Notes under the pieces: model-generated
Seen by the model: only the letters and a program-made list of their open reading frames with translations
Told to the model about the DNA's origin: nothing
Databases searched by the model: none
Made by a program: the position numbers and the translations under genes
Shown here: positions 1-11,280 of the stretch, one piece after another
How the letters are laid out: each line of letters opens with the position of its first letter
Numbering within the stretch: the stretch's first letter is position 1
NCBI GenBank assembly: GCA_958450365.1
Contig: CAUEEP010000903.1
Span: forward strand, 62,001-126,000
Direction: 5' to 3'
Length of the DNA stretch: 64,000 nt
From: Mesorhabditis belari
Taxonomy: Eukaryota; Nematoda; Chromadorea; Rhabditida; Rhabditidae

Positions 1-843
1 AAAACCGCTTCTTGGTACAAGGTTTGGTGGATGTTGTGAACCAGGATTATCTTCATCTCAAGGTTATCGATCAAGAAATTACATTTGATGAAGCCGAGGC
101 ATATTGTGCGAGTCGAAAGGGCCATTTAGTCACAATTCACAGTCAGGAAGAGAACGATTTTGTTCAAGAACTCGGTAAGAAATCGAAATGATTCAATTTA
201 TGCAGAAATTTATGCTTTATAAACCAAAAAAAATCGATTATTTTAGCGGAAACTGTTCATTCGACTTCTGGCTTCTGATAGGACTGAAGGTTGAATTTTT
301 CTTATCGAAAGAAATAACAAAAAAGAAAGTAATGGTTCTTTCAGCCATTCTCGGAAGGCTCTTTGTGAAAAAATGATTCGTTTGACTGATAGTTCTTTGG
401 TAGAAATAATGGTTTCAATTGAGAAACTAGAATAATTTCAATAATAAGAAAGGAAAATCGGATCGAATTAGCAACGTCTAAACATAAAAATTTCTTTATT
501 CAGAGAAATCCGAACCAAGGAGATGCTTTTGAATGGACGGATGGAAGTTCGGTGGATTTCACGAATTGGTATCCAGGAGAACCGGCTTCGAGAACCAACT
601 CTACGGTGAGATTTTCAACGTGGAATCATCAATATTTATTCCAATTTGCAATGCATAATTAATCCAAAAATATTTCGACCAATCTGAGGAAATTTCTTGT
701 TGTGAAATAACGCAAAGTGTTTTATCAAAGGATTTCCATCAGAAATGAACTCATTTCAGCTTCTGAGCCACGATGGGAAATGGCAGGTCATTGTTCCTAC
801 CCATCAGCGTTATTTTATCTGCAAAAGGAGCTCTCAATTCTGA
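1..843 (+). pseudogene. CTLD gene copy 1, frameshifted, 5' end outside window
   Basis: Partial C-type-lectin-like gene. Exons follow the family pattern: 1-21 (end of the SWYK exon), 63-174 (FDEAEAYC...SIHSQEEN), 247-289, 504-605 (FEWTDGSSVDFTNW) and 760-843 (DGKW...YFICKRSSQF, stop). Splice sites are intact (CTCG/GTAAG, TTTTAG, TTATTCAG, GTGAG, TTTCAG). The 247-289 exon is 43 bases where every sister copy has 44. The missing base falls in the WIGLK motif, shifts the frame and brings in a stop, so this copy is probably dead. Downstream at about 970-1015 lies an inverted remnant of the tail exon of the neighbouring coiled-coil family. CTLDs usually bind glycans or proteins outside the cell; no ligand can be inferred here. 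Confidence 0.8.
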
Positions 844-1139
844 TAGATGCTTTGTGTTCCTTTCTGTGGACAAATACCAATAAATCCCGTTTTATTCAAT
901 CTTCTGAAAACACACAACTGCATACCAACTTTTTCTTTATTTCTGAATTGCTTTTTCAAAATCTCTTATAAAAACATTTCCCAAAAACCTAGAATTCCGC
1001 CTGAAGCTGAAGCTGAAACTCATTTCATTACACAGTATTAACAGTTTTTCGTAAGTGAATCCAATTGTAAATCATTAACTTTTGCCAAAGTTCGCATATT
1101 TTACTATAAAAGCTTACAACTGCTTATATGATTAGGCAA

Positions 1140-1377
1140 AACTCTCGATAGTAAATCACTTTTGGAGAATCCCTTGAAAAAAGTGATCTCTCAACAATTC
1201 CCACCGTTTCTCATTGTGGAGATCGTCTTGAATGCCCGCAAGAAAGGTGAGAATTACCTCATCCGTGAACTTGTTGTTAAGATTCGCCGTCAAATCTTTG
1301 AAGATTTGGAACGGCAGTCACTTGGAAAGCGTGGCGGGCCACCACTTCGCGCATCTGGAAGAGAACTTGTATCGGTG
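1140..1377 (+). CDS. possible exon of unknown gene
   Basis: An open frame of about 75 codons, rich in Lys, Arg, Glu and Ile, runs to a good donor (ATCG/GTGAGC) at 1377. It contains IVEIVLNARKKGEN and a charged segment IRRQIFEDLERQ. I do not recognise a domain and saw no convincing acceptor or start codon. It could be one exon of a small gene, a transposon remnant or chance. It lies between a broken CTLD copy and a transposase remnant, so decay is likely. Confidence 0.2.
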
Positions 1378-1902
1378 AGCTTTTCCGGGGCTAAGTGCGT
1401 TCAAAATAGTGGTCAGATTTTCCATTTGAAATGTAAAAGTACGCTATACGACTCTTAGTTCAGGCTCAAAATAGGCAGGCGACTATAAGCAGGTAGCTGA
1501 AGTCGCAGCTCATGTTGTACCTTACCAGGGAAGGCAGAAGGTCAGCCTTGAGTTTTGAGATGAGACTAAGTGGGTGTTATAGAATCGAGAATTAGAATCT
1601 GTTCTTAGTTTTTGCTGAATGCTTCTTAAACTCGAGCCATCTGGCATACAATTTTGGAGAGGCGAGCACTTCATTCATCCATTTGTGCGCAGAGGTGCAA
1701 CCTCGGCGGGGAAATGGCACTATTCCGGTCTCCCAACCAAATGACTGGGGTTCGACTCCTTTCGGCGACATTTTTTGTTTTAAGACAGGTTAAAACTTGT
1801 GAAACCAATTCTGTGGGGTCAGCAATTTCAAATCTGCCAACCATTCGCCTTTTCTTTCTATTTTGAGTAAGCTAATTCACCAATAATTTTGTTTTTTTTC
1901 AG

Positions 1903-2672
1903 ATGGACATCAATCCAGCTCATGTACTTGGAGTGCTTGTGAAACGTTTTGGATATGTTCAGGATTCTCAAGTTTTGTGCCATCGCGAAGATTGTCATTA
2001 TTCTTTTGAACACTGTTGAAAGGGACATGTTTTATGAAGAAGCTAATCACGAGTTCGAAGAGGGTGAATATAACCCCAAATCGGATCTCTTCTAAGCATA
2101 TCCGGAACCTGGTACTTTTTCACTATCGGGGGAGCGGTCCGATTATCGGGGGAGCGGAAGGATTATCGGGGGAACGAAAGGAAAAGCAGGGGAGCAAATT
2201 TTGTTCCCCCGAAAAATGCATTTCCGGGACTGTATTTTAACTGCAACGTTTTTTTTAAAAACTTTAACGACGATAGGCTTCATTTGTGCTTTCAACGACA
2301 TTTGTGCGTTCAAGGAATCGACGGTTATTTCGATTATTTCGTCACCAAAGGAGTCATCCAGTCGTGGATTTGCAACAGTGGCAAATCGATGAAAGTCCGC
2401 TCAAAGGGAAAAGATCTATTTTGCTGGCTATGTGATACTTGCGCACGGCGAAAGGTCCCCAAGCATTCAAGATGAATTCGAGTCGATAAGTTTTTGCAAC
2501 AAAGCAAACTCCCGTTTGTCACAATTTTAAAGTTCATTCATCTATGGAGCCAGGGACTCACGACAATCAAATACTGTCAGCAGGAGCTCGGCATTAGTTG
2601 CGACACCGTTGTTGAATGGAACTACTTTCTCCGCCAAGTGTGCGCTTGGAAAATCAAGAAGCTTTCGATTAA
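1903..2672 (+). pseudogene. Merlin / ISXO2-like transposase remnant
   Basis: The second half (about 2263-2655) reads as an N-terminal ISXO2/Merlin-type transposase: a Cys-containing ribbon (LFCWLCDTCARRKVPKHS), then LPFVTILKFIHLWSQGLT and a helix-turn-helix-like stretch LGISCDTVVEWNYFLRQVCA. This order (ribbon, KLP...LW.G, then a tVv.WyrflRevc element) is typical of the family. A TGA interrupts it after KHSR, and the DDE catalytic part is absent. Upstream, an exon-like start after a poly-T TTTCAG (1903, beginning MDINPAHVLG) with CHREDCHYSFEHC may be the original N-terminus, now separated by stops and a small tandem repeat. Homology abuts a CTLD 3' fragment near 2700. Family assignment rests on recalled motif pattern. 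Confidence 0.55.
2121..2180. repeat. three 20-bp tandem repeats
   Basis: Three consecutive 20-base units share the core ATTATCGGGGGAGCG (the first begins CACTATCGG, the third ends GGAACGAAAG). They interrupt the Merlin-like remnant. The G-run spacing could in principle form a quadruplex, but nothing suggests a function. Confidence 0.8.
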
Positions 2673-2847
2673 CAAGATCGGTGGTGCCGGACTCACTTTT
2701 TATCCTTTCAGCCATTTTGTGAAAAAATGAGCCCTTTGACTGGTAGTTCTTTGATAGAAATAATGGTTTCAATTGGGAAGCTAGAATAGTTTTAAAATGA
2801 AAAAATTTTAAATATCAACGGTGAAACATAACAATTTCTTTATTCAG

Positions 2848-3190
2848 CGAAATCCGGACAAAGGAAATGCTTTTGAATGGACGGATGGAAGTTCGGTGGA
2901 TTTCACGAATAGGATGATGGGAGAGCCGGATTCGAACACCCACGCTGCGGTGAGATTTTCAACGTGGAATCCTCAATATTTATTCCAATTTCCAATGCAT
3001 AATTAATCCCAAAATATTTCGATCAATCTGAGGAAATTTCTTTTTGTGAAATAACGCAAAGTGTTTTATCAAAGGATTTCCATCAGAAATGCACTCAAAT
3101 GAGCTTTGGGGTGGCGATGGGAAATGGGGAGCCTATCCTCCTACCAATCCGTATCGTTTTATTTGCAAAATGAGCTCTGAATTCTCATAA
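2848..3190 (+). pseudogene. CTLD gene copy 2, 3' fragment only
   Basis: Only the last two CTLD exons survive: 2848-2949 (FEWTDGSSVDFTN, then a GTGAG donor) and 3104-3190 (LWGGDGKW...YRFICKMSSE, stop). The final-exon acceptor is weak (AAATGAG instead of TTTCAG). Exons for the stalk and the first half of the CTLD are missing; the homology begins near 2700 beside the Merlin-like remnant, so this looks like a truncated duplicate. Confidence 0.8.
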
Positions 3191-3235
3191 ATGCTTTGTG
3201 TTCTTTTCTGTGGACAAAAACCAATAAATCCCATT

Positions 3236-3377
3236 TTATCCAGTCTTCTGAAAAACGCAACTGCACATTATCTTTTTCTTTATTTCTGAACTGTTTGTTA
3301 AAGATCTCATATAAAAAGTTTTCCCAAAAACCCAGAATTCCGCCTGAAGCTGCAAGTATTTTGCTCTTTCGTCGCTC
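3236..3377 (-). pseudogene. tail exon of convergent coiled-coil gene (copy beside CTLD 2)
   Basis: On the minus strand an exon follows CCTCAG at 3378 and reads SDERAKYLQLQAEFW, then GKTF and a short C-terminal extension to a stop at 3236. The same exon occurs convergent with other CTLD copies (11429-11495, about 37140-37200, 47396-47597). No upstream exons are present here, so it is an isolated duplicate end. Function unknown; Gln/Glu-rich and probably helical. Confidence 0.5.
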
Positions 3378-3539
3378 CTGAGGAAAAGAATCATTTAAGT
3401 AAATTTTCGCTACAAGATGTTGCAAAACATCAGAAACCGAAGTCAATCATTTTACAACAGGACAAACAAAGACGGTTCGAAAACCCAATTAGCTTTGAAA
3501 CCTGAAGCTTTATTGATTCCTGACAATGTTTACTTTTTA

Positions 3540-4835
3540 GTTCATTCAGCTCATTTGGCTATCTAAGCTATGTTTTAATCTGAAATGTCAGAGGTCCTGA
3601 AGTTCGAAGTGAGCTACACCGTCACTCTAACCGTAACACCAGATAGTAACATCACTCCGCGAAGGGCTTGGGCAAAGGCTAAATAACGATGATGGTGCAA
3701 GATCAGAAATTACGTTAAGGGTTGAGGGTTGAAGTCCCACGTAAACTTATTTAAAATCCTTGCTGTCGTGCCAATCGAGAATCAATTTGTTATCGATAAC
3801 GATCGATAACGCCAATCGATGACGGTAAAGCAGGAATCTTTTCGGCTAACCCCGCTTTTCCTGCTGGACAGTTGGGGCTGAACGTAGTCGGGGATCCATT
3901 TATCCAAAGAACCTTTATTCTGTTCCTTTGTTGTTTTGCGCTGAAGTTCATGGATATTAGTTGTTATTTGAAGCAGATACCATAAAAGGACAAGAAACTT
4001 CTTAGCTAGACAAAAAGGGACATAATTAGAGCTAAATCATAATTAGAGTTTGTGACAACTTATCTTTTAAAAAATATATCACAAAACACAGAAGTCTAGC
4101 TAGCGTCTTTTGGCATCGTTCCATTTCTTTCCGCTGTGCGAGACCGCTGCTTACAGGGCTGTCCAAAGATTATTGCTATCAGTTTTTGGAAAACTATTCT
4201 TTTTTTTAGAATTTTCTATAGGAACTAGCATGTATTATATATCATTTGCAAGCTCTAATTCTCAGCATCATTAATACATTCAGAATTCTCTGGTTAGAGC
4301 TTATCCTTACTGGGCTTCGGAATGAGCTCGCAGCGAGCACCTACCGCAGTCTGCCATTTCTCTTGGCCCTCGAACGATTTCTTACTTCTTAGCCCTCCTC
4401 AACGGGTGAAAAATGATACAACACACATTAAGAAAACGGGACTCGGAAAGGTTCTTTACTACCCTAATCGAAATGTTTTAGACTAACAAAAAGGGTTCAA
4501 CGAATAGTGAACTACAGAACACTGGTTGCTAGGCATCCAGATAATCTCCCGATTTCATCCCTTCATCTCTACCGTTATCCTAAAGCGATGCTGAGCCGAA
4601 ATTACTCTCTCTTCCCTCCTTTCTAAGCCTCAAAAATGCGGGAAAGGGACGGTGACTAGGCATCGAATGTACCCGAAAATTCCATAGATAAGAGCGGTTC
4701 ATAGATAAGAGGTTTTCGGTTTTCGCTAAAAAATACTTTTTTCTGAAATTTTGTGATAGATATTAATTTTTTTCTTTATTTTTCTTTTTTTTTGTTTTTT
4801 AACCTTACGTTTTATATTTTTTTATTATAGAAATC
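3540..4835. repeat. intergenic; holds a dispersed repeat at about 4400-4690
   Basis: No gene recognised. The stretch at 4400-4690 matches two other places: about 13440-13760 (reverse complement in part) and 31715-32010. Shared landmarks are TTGCTAGGCATCCAG, CTGAG.CGAAATTACTCTC and GACGGTGACTA.GCATCGAATGTA. The poly-T tract at 4740-4830 precedes the next gene. Confidence 0.55.
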
Positions 4836-5081
4836 ATGCAACGTCGCAAGTCTTATACGGCGGCTTTCAAGCTTGATGCGGTGAAGTACCGGGATAAGCA
4901 TGGAAGACTAGCGGCAGCTATTCATTTTAATGTGGATAAAACAATGATTAGAAAATGGGTTGCGGATAGGGATATCCTCGAGGAGATGCCAGCAACGCAA
5001 AGAGCCCGGCGTTACGGAGGGCCACGCGTGAAAGGAATTGAGGTGGAAATTTACAATTGGATTGTTCAAAAGAGAGCCTAA
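4836..5081 (+). CDS. BrkDBD / pogo-type helix-turn-helix protein, 81 aa
   Basis: Short intact ORF starting MQRRKSYTAAFKLDAVKY, with a typical Brinker/CENP-B-like DNA-binding fold pattern: basic start, AAAIHFNVDKTMIRKW (helix-turn-helix with R.W), then LEEMP and RRYGGPRVKGIEVEIYNWI. In larger proteins this region precedes a pogo-like DDE transposase or a regulatory tail; here the frame stops at 5081 with nothing transposase-like after it. It may be a domesticated DNA-binding domain or the 5' stub of a pogo element. It lies 110 bases upstream of the zinc-finger gene on the same strand, but its stop codon argues against being that gene's first exon. Confidence 0.6.
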   Translation: MQRRKSYTAAFKLDAVKYRDKHGRLAAAIHFNVDKTMIRKWVADRDILEEMPATQRARRYGGPRVKGIEVEIYNWIVQKRA

Positions 5082-5191
5082 GCCATAATTCTGATTAGCC
5101 TTCTCCTCTCGAATATAGATTTCTTAAAACATTAAAGGCAAAGATTTAGAAACAACACGAATCACCTATCGAATCTCGGAACAACTACAGT

Positions 5192-7030
5192 ATGTCCTAT
5201 CAAATCAGCCCGGATAACATGGAAAATTTGGTATTCTTTACATTTTCTCAAGTGCGCCAATGTTATGGCTTAGCATAAAGTTTAGAAACTACACCAGCCA
5301 GCTGATATTGATCACAACCACATCCGCCATGAAGCGCTCGAAGCCCAATCTTCCTCTATTAACCATGAAGCTCAAATGGCTAAATGTCTTGTTAGTTTCA
5401 GTCTTGTTTGAAAATAAGATATCATTGAGTCATTCCAGTTCGAGCAATGTCCCTCTCATCTGGAAATTACGGGGCCAGCACATCTCTTTGACCACATGAT
5501 CACTCATGCGTCGACTCGTCGTTTTCGATGCTCTGGTTAGTTTGTTTCTCGACTTGCATATTATTTAAATTCACTGGTTGTCTTTTAGAATGTGGCACCC
5601 CGAAAAATAGACGCTCCGCCTTCAAAGAGCATAAAGTGAATCGCATAAAATGTCGCGGAGAAATGATCGATGAGATGTTTGCTTTTTCAGTCATTTTATT
5701 CATCATTCATTTTAGAAACTTAAAAATGATTGAGGAGTGGAGTATGCTGATTAAAAAATGCTTTCCACAACATTCCGCAGAAATGCATGAGTATCTGGCA
5801 AAAATAATTGATAAGGAGGGTTTGTTTGAAGCGAGCTTGATGGAAAAACTTCCGATATTGGCACCAAAGACACCAGAAAACGCCAAACCAAAGAAAAAGC
5901 GAGAAGAACTACGCGAAGGCTCGCTTAAGAAATATCTCGAACCACTTCTTGATCCGAGAGATGAATCTAATGGAATGAGTGATATGGAGATAAGTGAAAG
6001 TACTACCATCCCGGTTCAAATTGTGGAAATTTCAATGGTAAGTGAAGTTTAATCGGTTTAGCGACTTTGGAAGGCTCGGGTTATAGATGTAGTCAGCCAT
6101 TTTAGCCCCAGCTATCACTATTGCGTCAAGATGTCATAAAGGATGAGGATTGGAATCAGAGAACAGGTAAACACTGATTCAAAGGCAATTTTTGTGCTAT
6201 TCAAACAATTATTTTGGTTTATTTAAGATTGAAGATCTACAGGATAGGCCAAAAGTTCTGCTATCTTCTTTCCAAACGCAAGAATCAAACTAAATTTACA
6301 TAAAATGAAAACAGAAAACTAATTCGGAATTTATAACAACAACCTAGATCAAAAAAAGTAGATTAAACGCTCAAAACATTCTTCATTTACTTTAATACAT
6401 TTGCTGAGAAGCATTCGAAATCGGTCGAATTTTCGGTCACCGACATCCATCGGTCACCGACAATCCATCGGTTTTAGTGTTACTATCAAACGCATCAAGC
6501 ACCTCTACATTAGAAGAGCAAAACTCGCAGCTCGGTCTCATCATTCAGGTAAATCTAGCAATGAAAAATTCAAATCAGTCAATTTTTGTAAACTTTAGAA
6601 GCGCAATGATGAAATTCGGCTCTTACGAGCAGAACGCGAAACTTGGAATCGAAAAATGGTCCAAATGGAGCAAATGCTGGCTGGCAAATGTATGGAAACG
6701 AGTCAGCTGAGGGAAGAAAAGATCGCGGTGAGTGAATGTTTGAAACAAAGATATTAACGATATTAAAGATATTACGATTTAACAAAGCCCACAATTCAAT
6801 TTTAGTCTGATGCACATAGAGAGGCACAGTTTACAGCGCTACGGATTAAGGTGGGTTTGTTGGCAGAAAAAAAATACGTGCGACCAAATGTAAACCTCGT
6901 CATGCATACAGCGATTACATTTTGATGAATGCTACATCCCTAATTCATTCATTTTCAGATCTTGAGGCTGGAAGCTCAATTAGGAACTCAAAGGATGAAT
7001 GGGAACATTCCTTGCGTGCAATTGGATTGA
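5192..7030 (+). CDS. C2H2-type zinc-finger / coiled-coil protein, 10 exons, 342 aa
   Basis: Built by splice phase: exons 5192-5230, 5286-5390, 5439-5535, 5589-5676, 5716-6037, 6106-6166, 6478-6548, 6599-6727, 6806-6850, 6959-7030. Every junction is GT...AG, all phases agree, and the total is 1029 bases ending in TGA. Residues about 45-85 hold a finger pieced across introns (CLFEQC ... HLFDHMITH) and a second with a terminal Cys (CSECGTPKNRRSAFKEH...C). A 108-codon exon follows with IEEW..LI and a Lys-rich stretch PKKKREELREGSLKKYL, then helical heptad-like exons (KRNDEIRLLRAERETWNRK, MVQMEQMLAGK, RLEAQLG). A DNA- or RNA-binding regulator with a self-association tail is a fair guess; the family is unknown to me. 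A truncated paralogue lies at 14378. Confidence 0.75.
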
Positions 7031-8050
7031 TTTGTTATTGGATTTGGATTACAGATCACAAAACGAGGCTTATGTTCTTTAAATTTGTTGCGTACTTACG
7101 TTATTTAAATCTCTAGTGGTTTATCTTGTGTTTAACGTTGACATTTTGCTTAAGCGATGATTTCGAGGTGATAACTGAAATTTTCTATATGATTTTGAAT
7201 GATTTTGAAATGAAAACATGTAGATTTTTAACATGTTTAGCTTTAAAGGATGATATCTTTGACCAATTTTCGCATTTCTAGGATGCAATTGTAAAATTTT
7301 TGTGTATTTTGATAAAACTTGCCACAATTGTAAATGATTTAAAAATCTCGAACTCTTTAAAAGTCAAGCGAAATTCTAATAGATTTTATTACGGTAGCTT
7401 TCAGTCGATGACACGTTTTAGAGAACAAATTACTCAAGAGATCCGAGGTGCTAGCAAAAGCGCCAAAAACTATTTGCTCCACGTATCATTTGCGCCAAAT
7501 TTCCCTTTTCAACATACTTTCCTACCAACTCTTATTGATCATTTATACTTTTTTCAGTTTTTCCTCGTTGACGATCCCTGCTTTTTTGCTGCCTTCGCCA
7601 GATCTGAAAATGGCATAAGATTGGTATAGAGAATAAAAAGCCTAATCGGGGACACAAAAATGACAAGAATGACTTTTAAAATTTTTATTTTCATAATTAT
7701 TTACGTCTTATGCAGAAGCGGTTTTCTATTTCTTTCCATCTAAAGTCCCCACTTTCCTCAAAAAAACTCCTCATTATCAGGGATGAAGAAGACCACCCAT
7801 CAAGTCGGGGGGGAAAAGGAAAGCAGGAGAAAAGGAAAAGAGACGAGATTCTTCGAGTGGCTGAGTCTGAAAGGGGCAAAAAGAAACGGGGAAAGGGGGA
7901 GTGGGAGATAAGAAGGGCAACATAGAAGGGACCATAGCCTCTTTTAACATAACAAACACAAACAACATGGTTATGGGGTTATGATGTTGCGTTGATCACA
8001 AATTTCGAAGGCTCAATTGTGAGTTCATTTCTTGTCGACTGAGACTTAAG
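7031..8050. repeat. intergenic with one arm of an inverted repeat (about 7705-7970)
   Basis: No gene supported in 7031-7700. About 7705-7970 is the reverse complement of 15680-15960. Both carry GAAGCGGTTTT.TATTTC, CATCTAAAGTCCCCAC and TGATAATGAGG or their complements, plus a GGGGCAAAAAGAAA segment. The purine-rich strand gives long meaningless open frames (Lys/Arg/Glu- or Pro/Ser-rich). Confidence 0.6.
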
Positions 8051-8110
8051 AAAACAGTTTTTTCATTTCCCAAACACCCATTCCACTCAATCCAATCAAT
8101 TCCTCTTTAG

Positions 8111-9156
8111 ACAATTTGAAAGGGAAAACAAAACGGCCGAAATCGCGAAGTTGAGGGCTGATTTGTGAGTTTGTTTTATGGAAAAGGAAGTAGTATTTGT
8201 TTCAAAAAAGTGCGGAGTAAAGATTTTCGAAGAAATTCAGAAATCGAACGACGACTTTCTTGGATCTGGATGGCTGGTTGTATTTGGAAGAAACCGCTTC
8301 TTGGTACAAGGTTCGGTGGCTGTTGTGAACCAGGATTATCTTCATCTCAAGGCGCTCGATCAAGAAATGTCATTCGATGAGGCCGAGGCATATTGTGGGG
8401 GCAGAAAGAGCCATTTAGTCACAATTCACAGTCAGGAAGAGAACGATTTTGTTTGGAAACTCCGTAAGAAATCAAAATGATTCAATTCTGAAAATTCATG
8501 ATTTTCGTAGAAATTTATGCTTTATAAACCAAAAACAACCGATATTTATTTCAGCGGAAACTGTTGATTCGGATTCTTTGTTCTGGATCGGACTGAAGGT
8601 TGAATTTTTCTTATGGAAAGACATAAATCAATATATTAAACTTAATTCTTTAATTTAATTTTTTTCAGCCACTTTGGAACGCACTTTGTAAAAAAAGATT
8701 CGTTTGATTGATAGTTCTTTGATAGAAATAATGGTTTCGATTGGGAAACTAGAATCATTTCAATAATAAGAAAGGAAAATCGGATCTAAATATCAATGTC
8801 TAAACATAGAAATTTCTTTATTCAGAGAAATTGGAACAAAGAAAATGCTTTTGAATGGACGGATGGAAGTTCGGTGGATTTCACAAATTGGAAGGGTAGA
8901 TGGCCGGATTCGTACACCCACGCTATTGTGAGATTTTCATGGTGAAAACATGAATATTTATTCCAATTTCGAATGCATAATTAATCCAAAAATATTTGAA
9001 GCAATCTGAGGAAACTCTTTTTTCTAAAATAATAAGTGCTTAATGGAAGGATTTCCATCAGAAATAAACATATTTCAGCTTTGGAGCCTCGATGGGAAAT
9101 GGACGGTCTGGTCTCCTACCTCTCATTTTCGTTTTATCTGCAAAAAAAGCTCTTAA
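8111..9156 (+). CDS. CTLD gene copy 3, CTLD intact, 5' exons missing
   Basis: Exons 8111-8164 (stalk, QFERENKTAEIAKLRADL), 8241-8310 (LDGWLYLEETASWYK), 8352-8463 (FDEAEAYCGGRKSHLVTIHS), 8555-8598 (FWIGLK), 8826-8927 (FEWTDGSSVDFTNW) and 9079-9156 (LWSLDGKW...FRFICKKSS, stop). Phases agree throughout and all junctions are GT...AG, including the 41-base intron 8311-8351. No N-terminal exon or in-frame ATG is visible upstream; a preceding stalk-like exon ending near 8017 has a TGA in frame, and the inverted repeat at 7705-7970 begins just before. The CTLD is complete, with C1 and C4 cysteines only. It is paired with an inverted sister copy at 43965-45802, and their 3' flanks match to 9745/43430. 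Confidence 0.65.
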
Positions 9157-9159
9157 TTC

Positions 9160-9745
9160 AAATAGTATATAATACATGATACTTTTTGTAGAAAGTTTTT
9201 TTGGAAAAGAATAGTCTTCTAAAATTTGTTGTCATAATTTTGGATGATCCTTTAAATCGCTTAAATCATCCAATCATAGCAAATTTTCCGGACCAACCAT
9301 AGTTTGTCCTTCAAACGCGTACATCAATATTCCAATCTACACTTCCATCTCCATCCTTGAATTGCATTATGGCTTTAAATAAAGCTTCTAATCGTTAAAA
9401 ATAACTACATTTCTCAAAATAACAACAACAACGTCTAAGAAATAACAAGATTTCTTTCCGGACTTTCCAGCAAAACTTTCCAGACTTACTGATCGCACCT
9501 AATCTGACATCCATTCACTAACAATTAACAATAATGCCAAAGCAACAAGAAGAAAAAGTAGAAAACACATCTTTTCAAGAACTTTCTTTGATAAAAACTG
9601 TTTTAACACATTCACGACGATGGGACTCACCGGTGGGTCCCAGGGTGACTGCCATCTGGGACGACGGGATCCACCGATGGATCCCGGACCTCAAGTCGGA
9701 CCCCGGACCTCAAGTCGGACCCCGGACCTCAAACCCTCATAATTT
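9160..9745. repeat. 3' flank duplicated in inverted form at 43430-43960; 20-bp minisatellite at its end
   Basis: The sequence downstream of CTLD copy 3 reappears as reverse complement downstream of the copy at 43965-45802, so the whole gene plus flank was duplicated. At 9684-9735 a 20-base unit (GGACCTCAAGTCGGACCCC) repeats about three times; at the other locus only a single unit remains. A near-palindrome GGGATCCACCGATGGATCCC lies at about 9666-9685. Confidence 0.7.
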
Positions 9746-10780
9746 CCAACAAAACCTCATTCTAGGTGTAAAACAGTGTTCCCAATCGAGTGACGTTGTT
9801 GGATTTTCAATATCTTGTTTGATATTCAAGAGTAGGGCGAGCGATATTTGGTATTCGGCCGAGCGATAATGCCCACAACGCAGTGCAAAACAATTTATAG
9901 AGAATGTTTTAGCGTATTCAAGTAGTATTTTTGTCGAAAATACGAAAATATTCAACATTATGAAGTCCAACTTTACATTAACTATTATAAAAAAATCTCA
10001 GGAAAAGGTTCAATGCAACAGAAACATAATAGTTTACATCATAGCTCGAGAAACGTAGGTCAACCAAATTTTTTGTAAAACCGAGCCTAAATTCAGAATC
10101 TACGCTATTTATTTGCTATCTATGCAAATTTTTCATAAAAATAGCTAATCTGAACGTCCCAGATGGAAGTTTTGCAAAAGAGCGCGCGTTATAAATGTGT
10201 TAAATCTATTTTAGCAACTCTGTATTCATCTCTTGCAACTGTCTCTATCTAACTGCCTCTACAGGTTTATTTCTATTTTTGAAGGCTGAATTAAACGTTT
10301 AATCGTTTCTTGTTAGGATTGATTGATAATTACGACTTGCCGTTTTTAAACTAAGGTTAATGAAGGGAGCAGGGTCTCTATTTGGCACTAGCTCGAACAA
10401 ATTGTTACTATAAGACTCACCACAGATCAAAAGTCAACCAAACCAAGTGTTCAATTTCGGATAAATAGAGAGCAAGTTTGAAATAGCGCATAAGACCTCC
10501 CCCCAAGATGACAACTCGGGGTGTCCCCGAATCGGGGAAAATCACCGATTTTTATGGTTTTGGTGTCAAAAGGTACTGTCCAGAACGAATGGGAACGCCT
10601 CTCTGTCTACTCGCCTTTTGCCATCTCGTTGAGGGATTACGGTAAACTAAGAATTACATAGATTGGGCTGACAAGAAGAGATTTTTTAGTGGCGGTGGCC
10701 GAATCAGTGGGCCACGAGGTAGTGGGCATCGTCGGGTCAAAGTCCGGAAACTCGAAAGAAAACCCAGGCTTTCTAGTCGA
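9746..10780. repeat. intergenic; half-hairpin repeat at about 10465-10583
   Basis: No gene supported. About 10465-10583 closely matches 23187-23306 in the same orientation (AGAGCAAGTTTG.AATAGCGC, CCTCCCCCCAAGATGACAAC, CTCGGGGTGTCCCCGA). The same CCCCCCAAGATGACAAC core forms full hairpins at 22186 and 23815, so these are members of one small non-autonomous repeat family. Confidence 0.6.
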
Positions 10781-11197
10781 TTGAAGGCACTCAAAACACC
10801 CAATTTCAGCCAGCCGAAACCCTTCCAATTCTCCATTCCAGATAAAGGAATTTATCATCGGCAGTTAATGCCTTTAAAAGTCAATCTGAGAATGTTCAGT
10901 GAGTACAAGACGCCGATCAACGTGATATCGACAGAATCACGATCAATATGTGTAGTGTCAGACAGACAACAAGAAATAGTAGTTTATTACTTTCTAGATC
11001 AAAATACACCGGTAAAGAAGGATACAACTCGATCTATTACCCGGCAATCAATGAGTGAGTGCTTTGAAGGATCTGGCTCGAAAACCCAAAACTCACAGAA
11101 AGCCATCTGCTCATCTCAAACCAGAACCCAGTTCATATATAAGAAGGTAATTGATGATCATTGTTTGAAAACATCTCTCTTCATTACGATCATTTAA
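10781..11197 (+). CDS. hypothetical ORF, up to 138 codons
   Basis: Open frame with no recognised domain; Ser/Thr/Gln-rich in the second half (RSITRQSMSECFEGSGSK). A TTCCAG acceptor at about 10841 and a donor AAGAAG/GTAATT at about 11147 would make it one exon, but its phase (0) does not fit the coiled-coil exon at 11281 (needs phase 2). Either an unrelated exon or chance. Confidence 0.25.
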   Translation: MKALKTPNFSQPKPFQFSIPDKGIYHRQLMPLKVNLRMFSEYKTPINVISTESRSICVVSDRQQEIVVYYFLDQNTPVKKDTTRSITRQSMSECFEGSGSKTQNSQKAICSSQTRTQFIYKKVIDDHCLKTSLFITII

Positions 11198-11280
11198 TAA
11201 CTACCCACAAGAATAATTTTTTCATTCAAGCCCACACGGGTTTCTGCTTTTTCTAATCTCCGAAAAATCTCCGCCTACAG

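Noticed and set aside
717..971. Open frame EPRWEMAG...YLQKELSILI at CTLD ends
   Set aside because: In most copies it is out of frame with the preceding exon; the true final exon reads DGKW...FICK. Kept only as the in-phase consequence of the frameshift in copy 5.
1680..1765. B-box-like GGGTTCGACTCC suggesting a tRNA
   Set aside because: No matching acceptor stem, D-arm or anticodon arm could be folded.
9684..9735. Possible CRISPR-like array (20-base repeats)
   Set aside because: Units are directly adjacent without spacers, and the genome is eukaryotic; it is a minisatellite.
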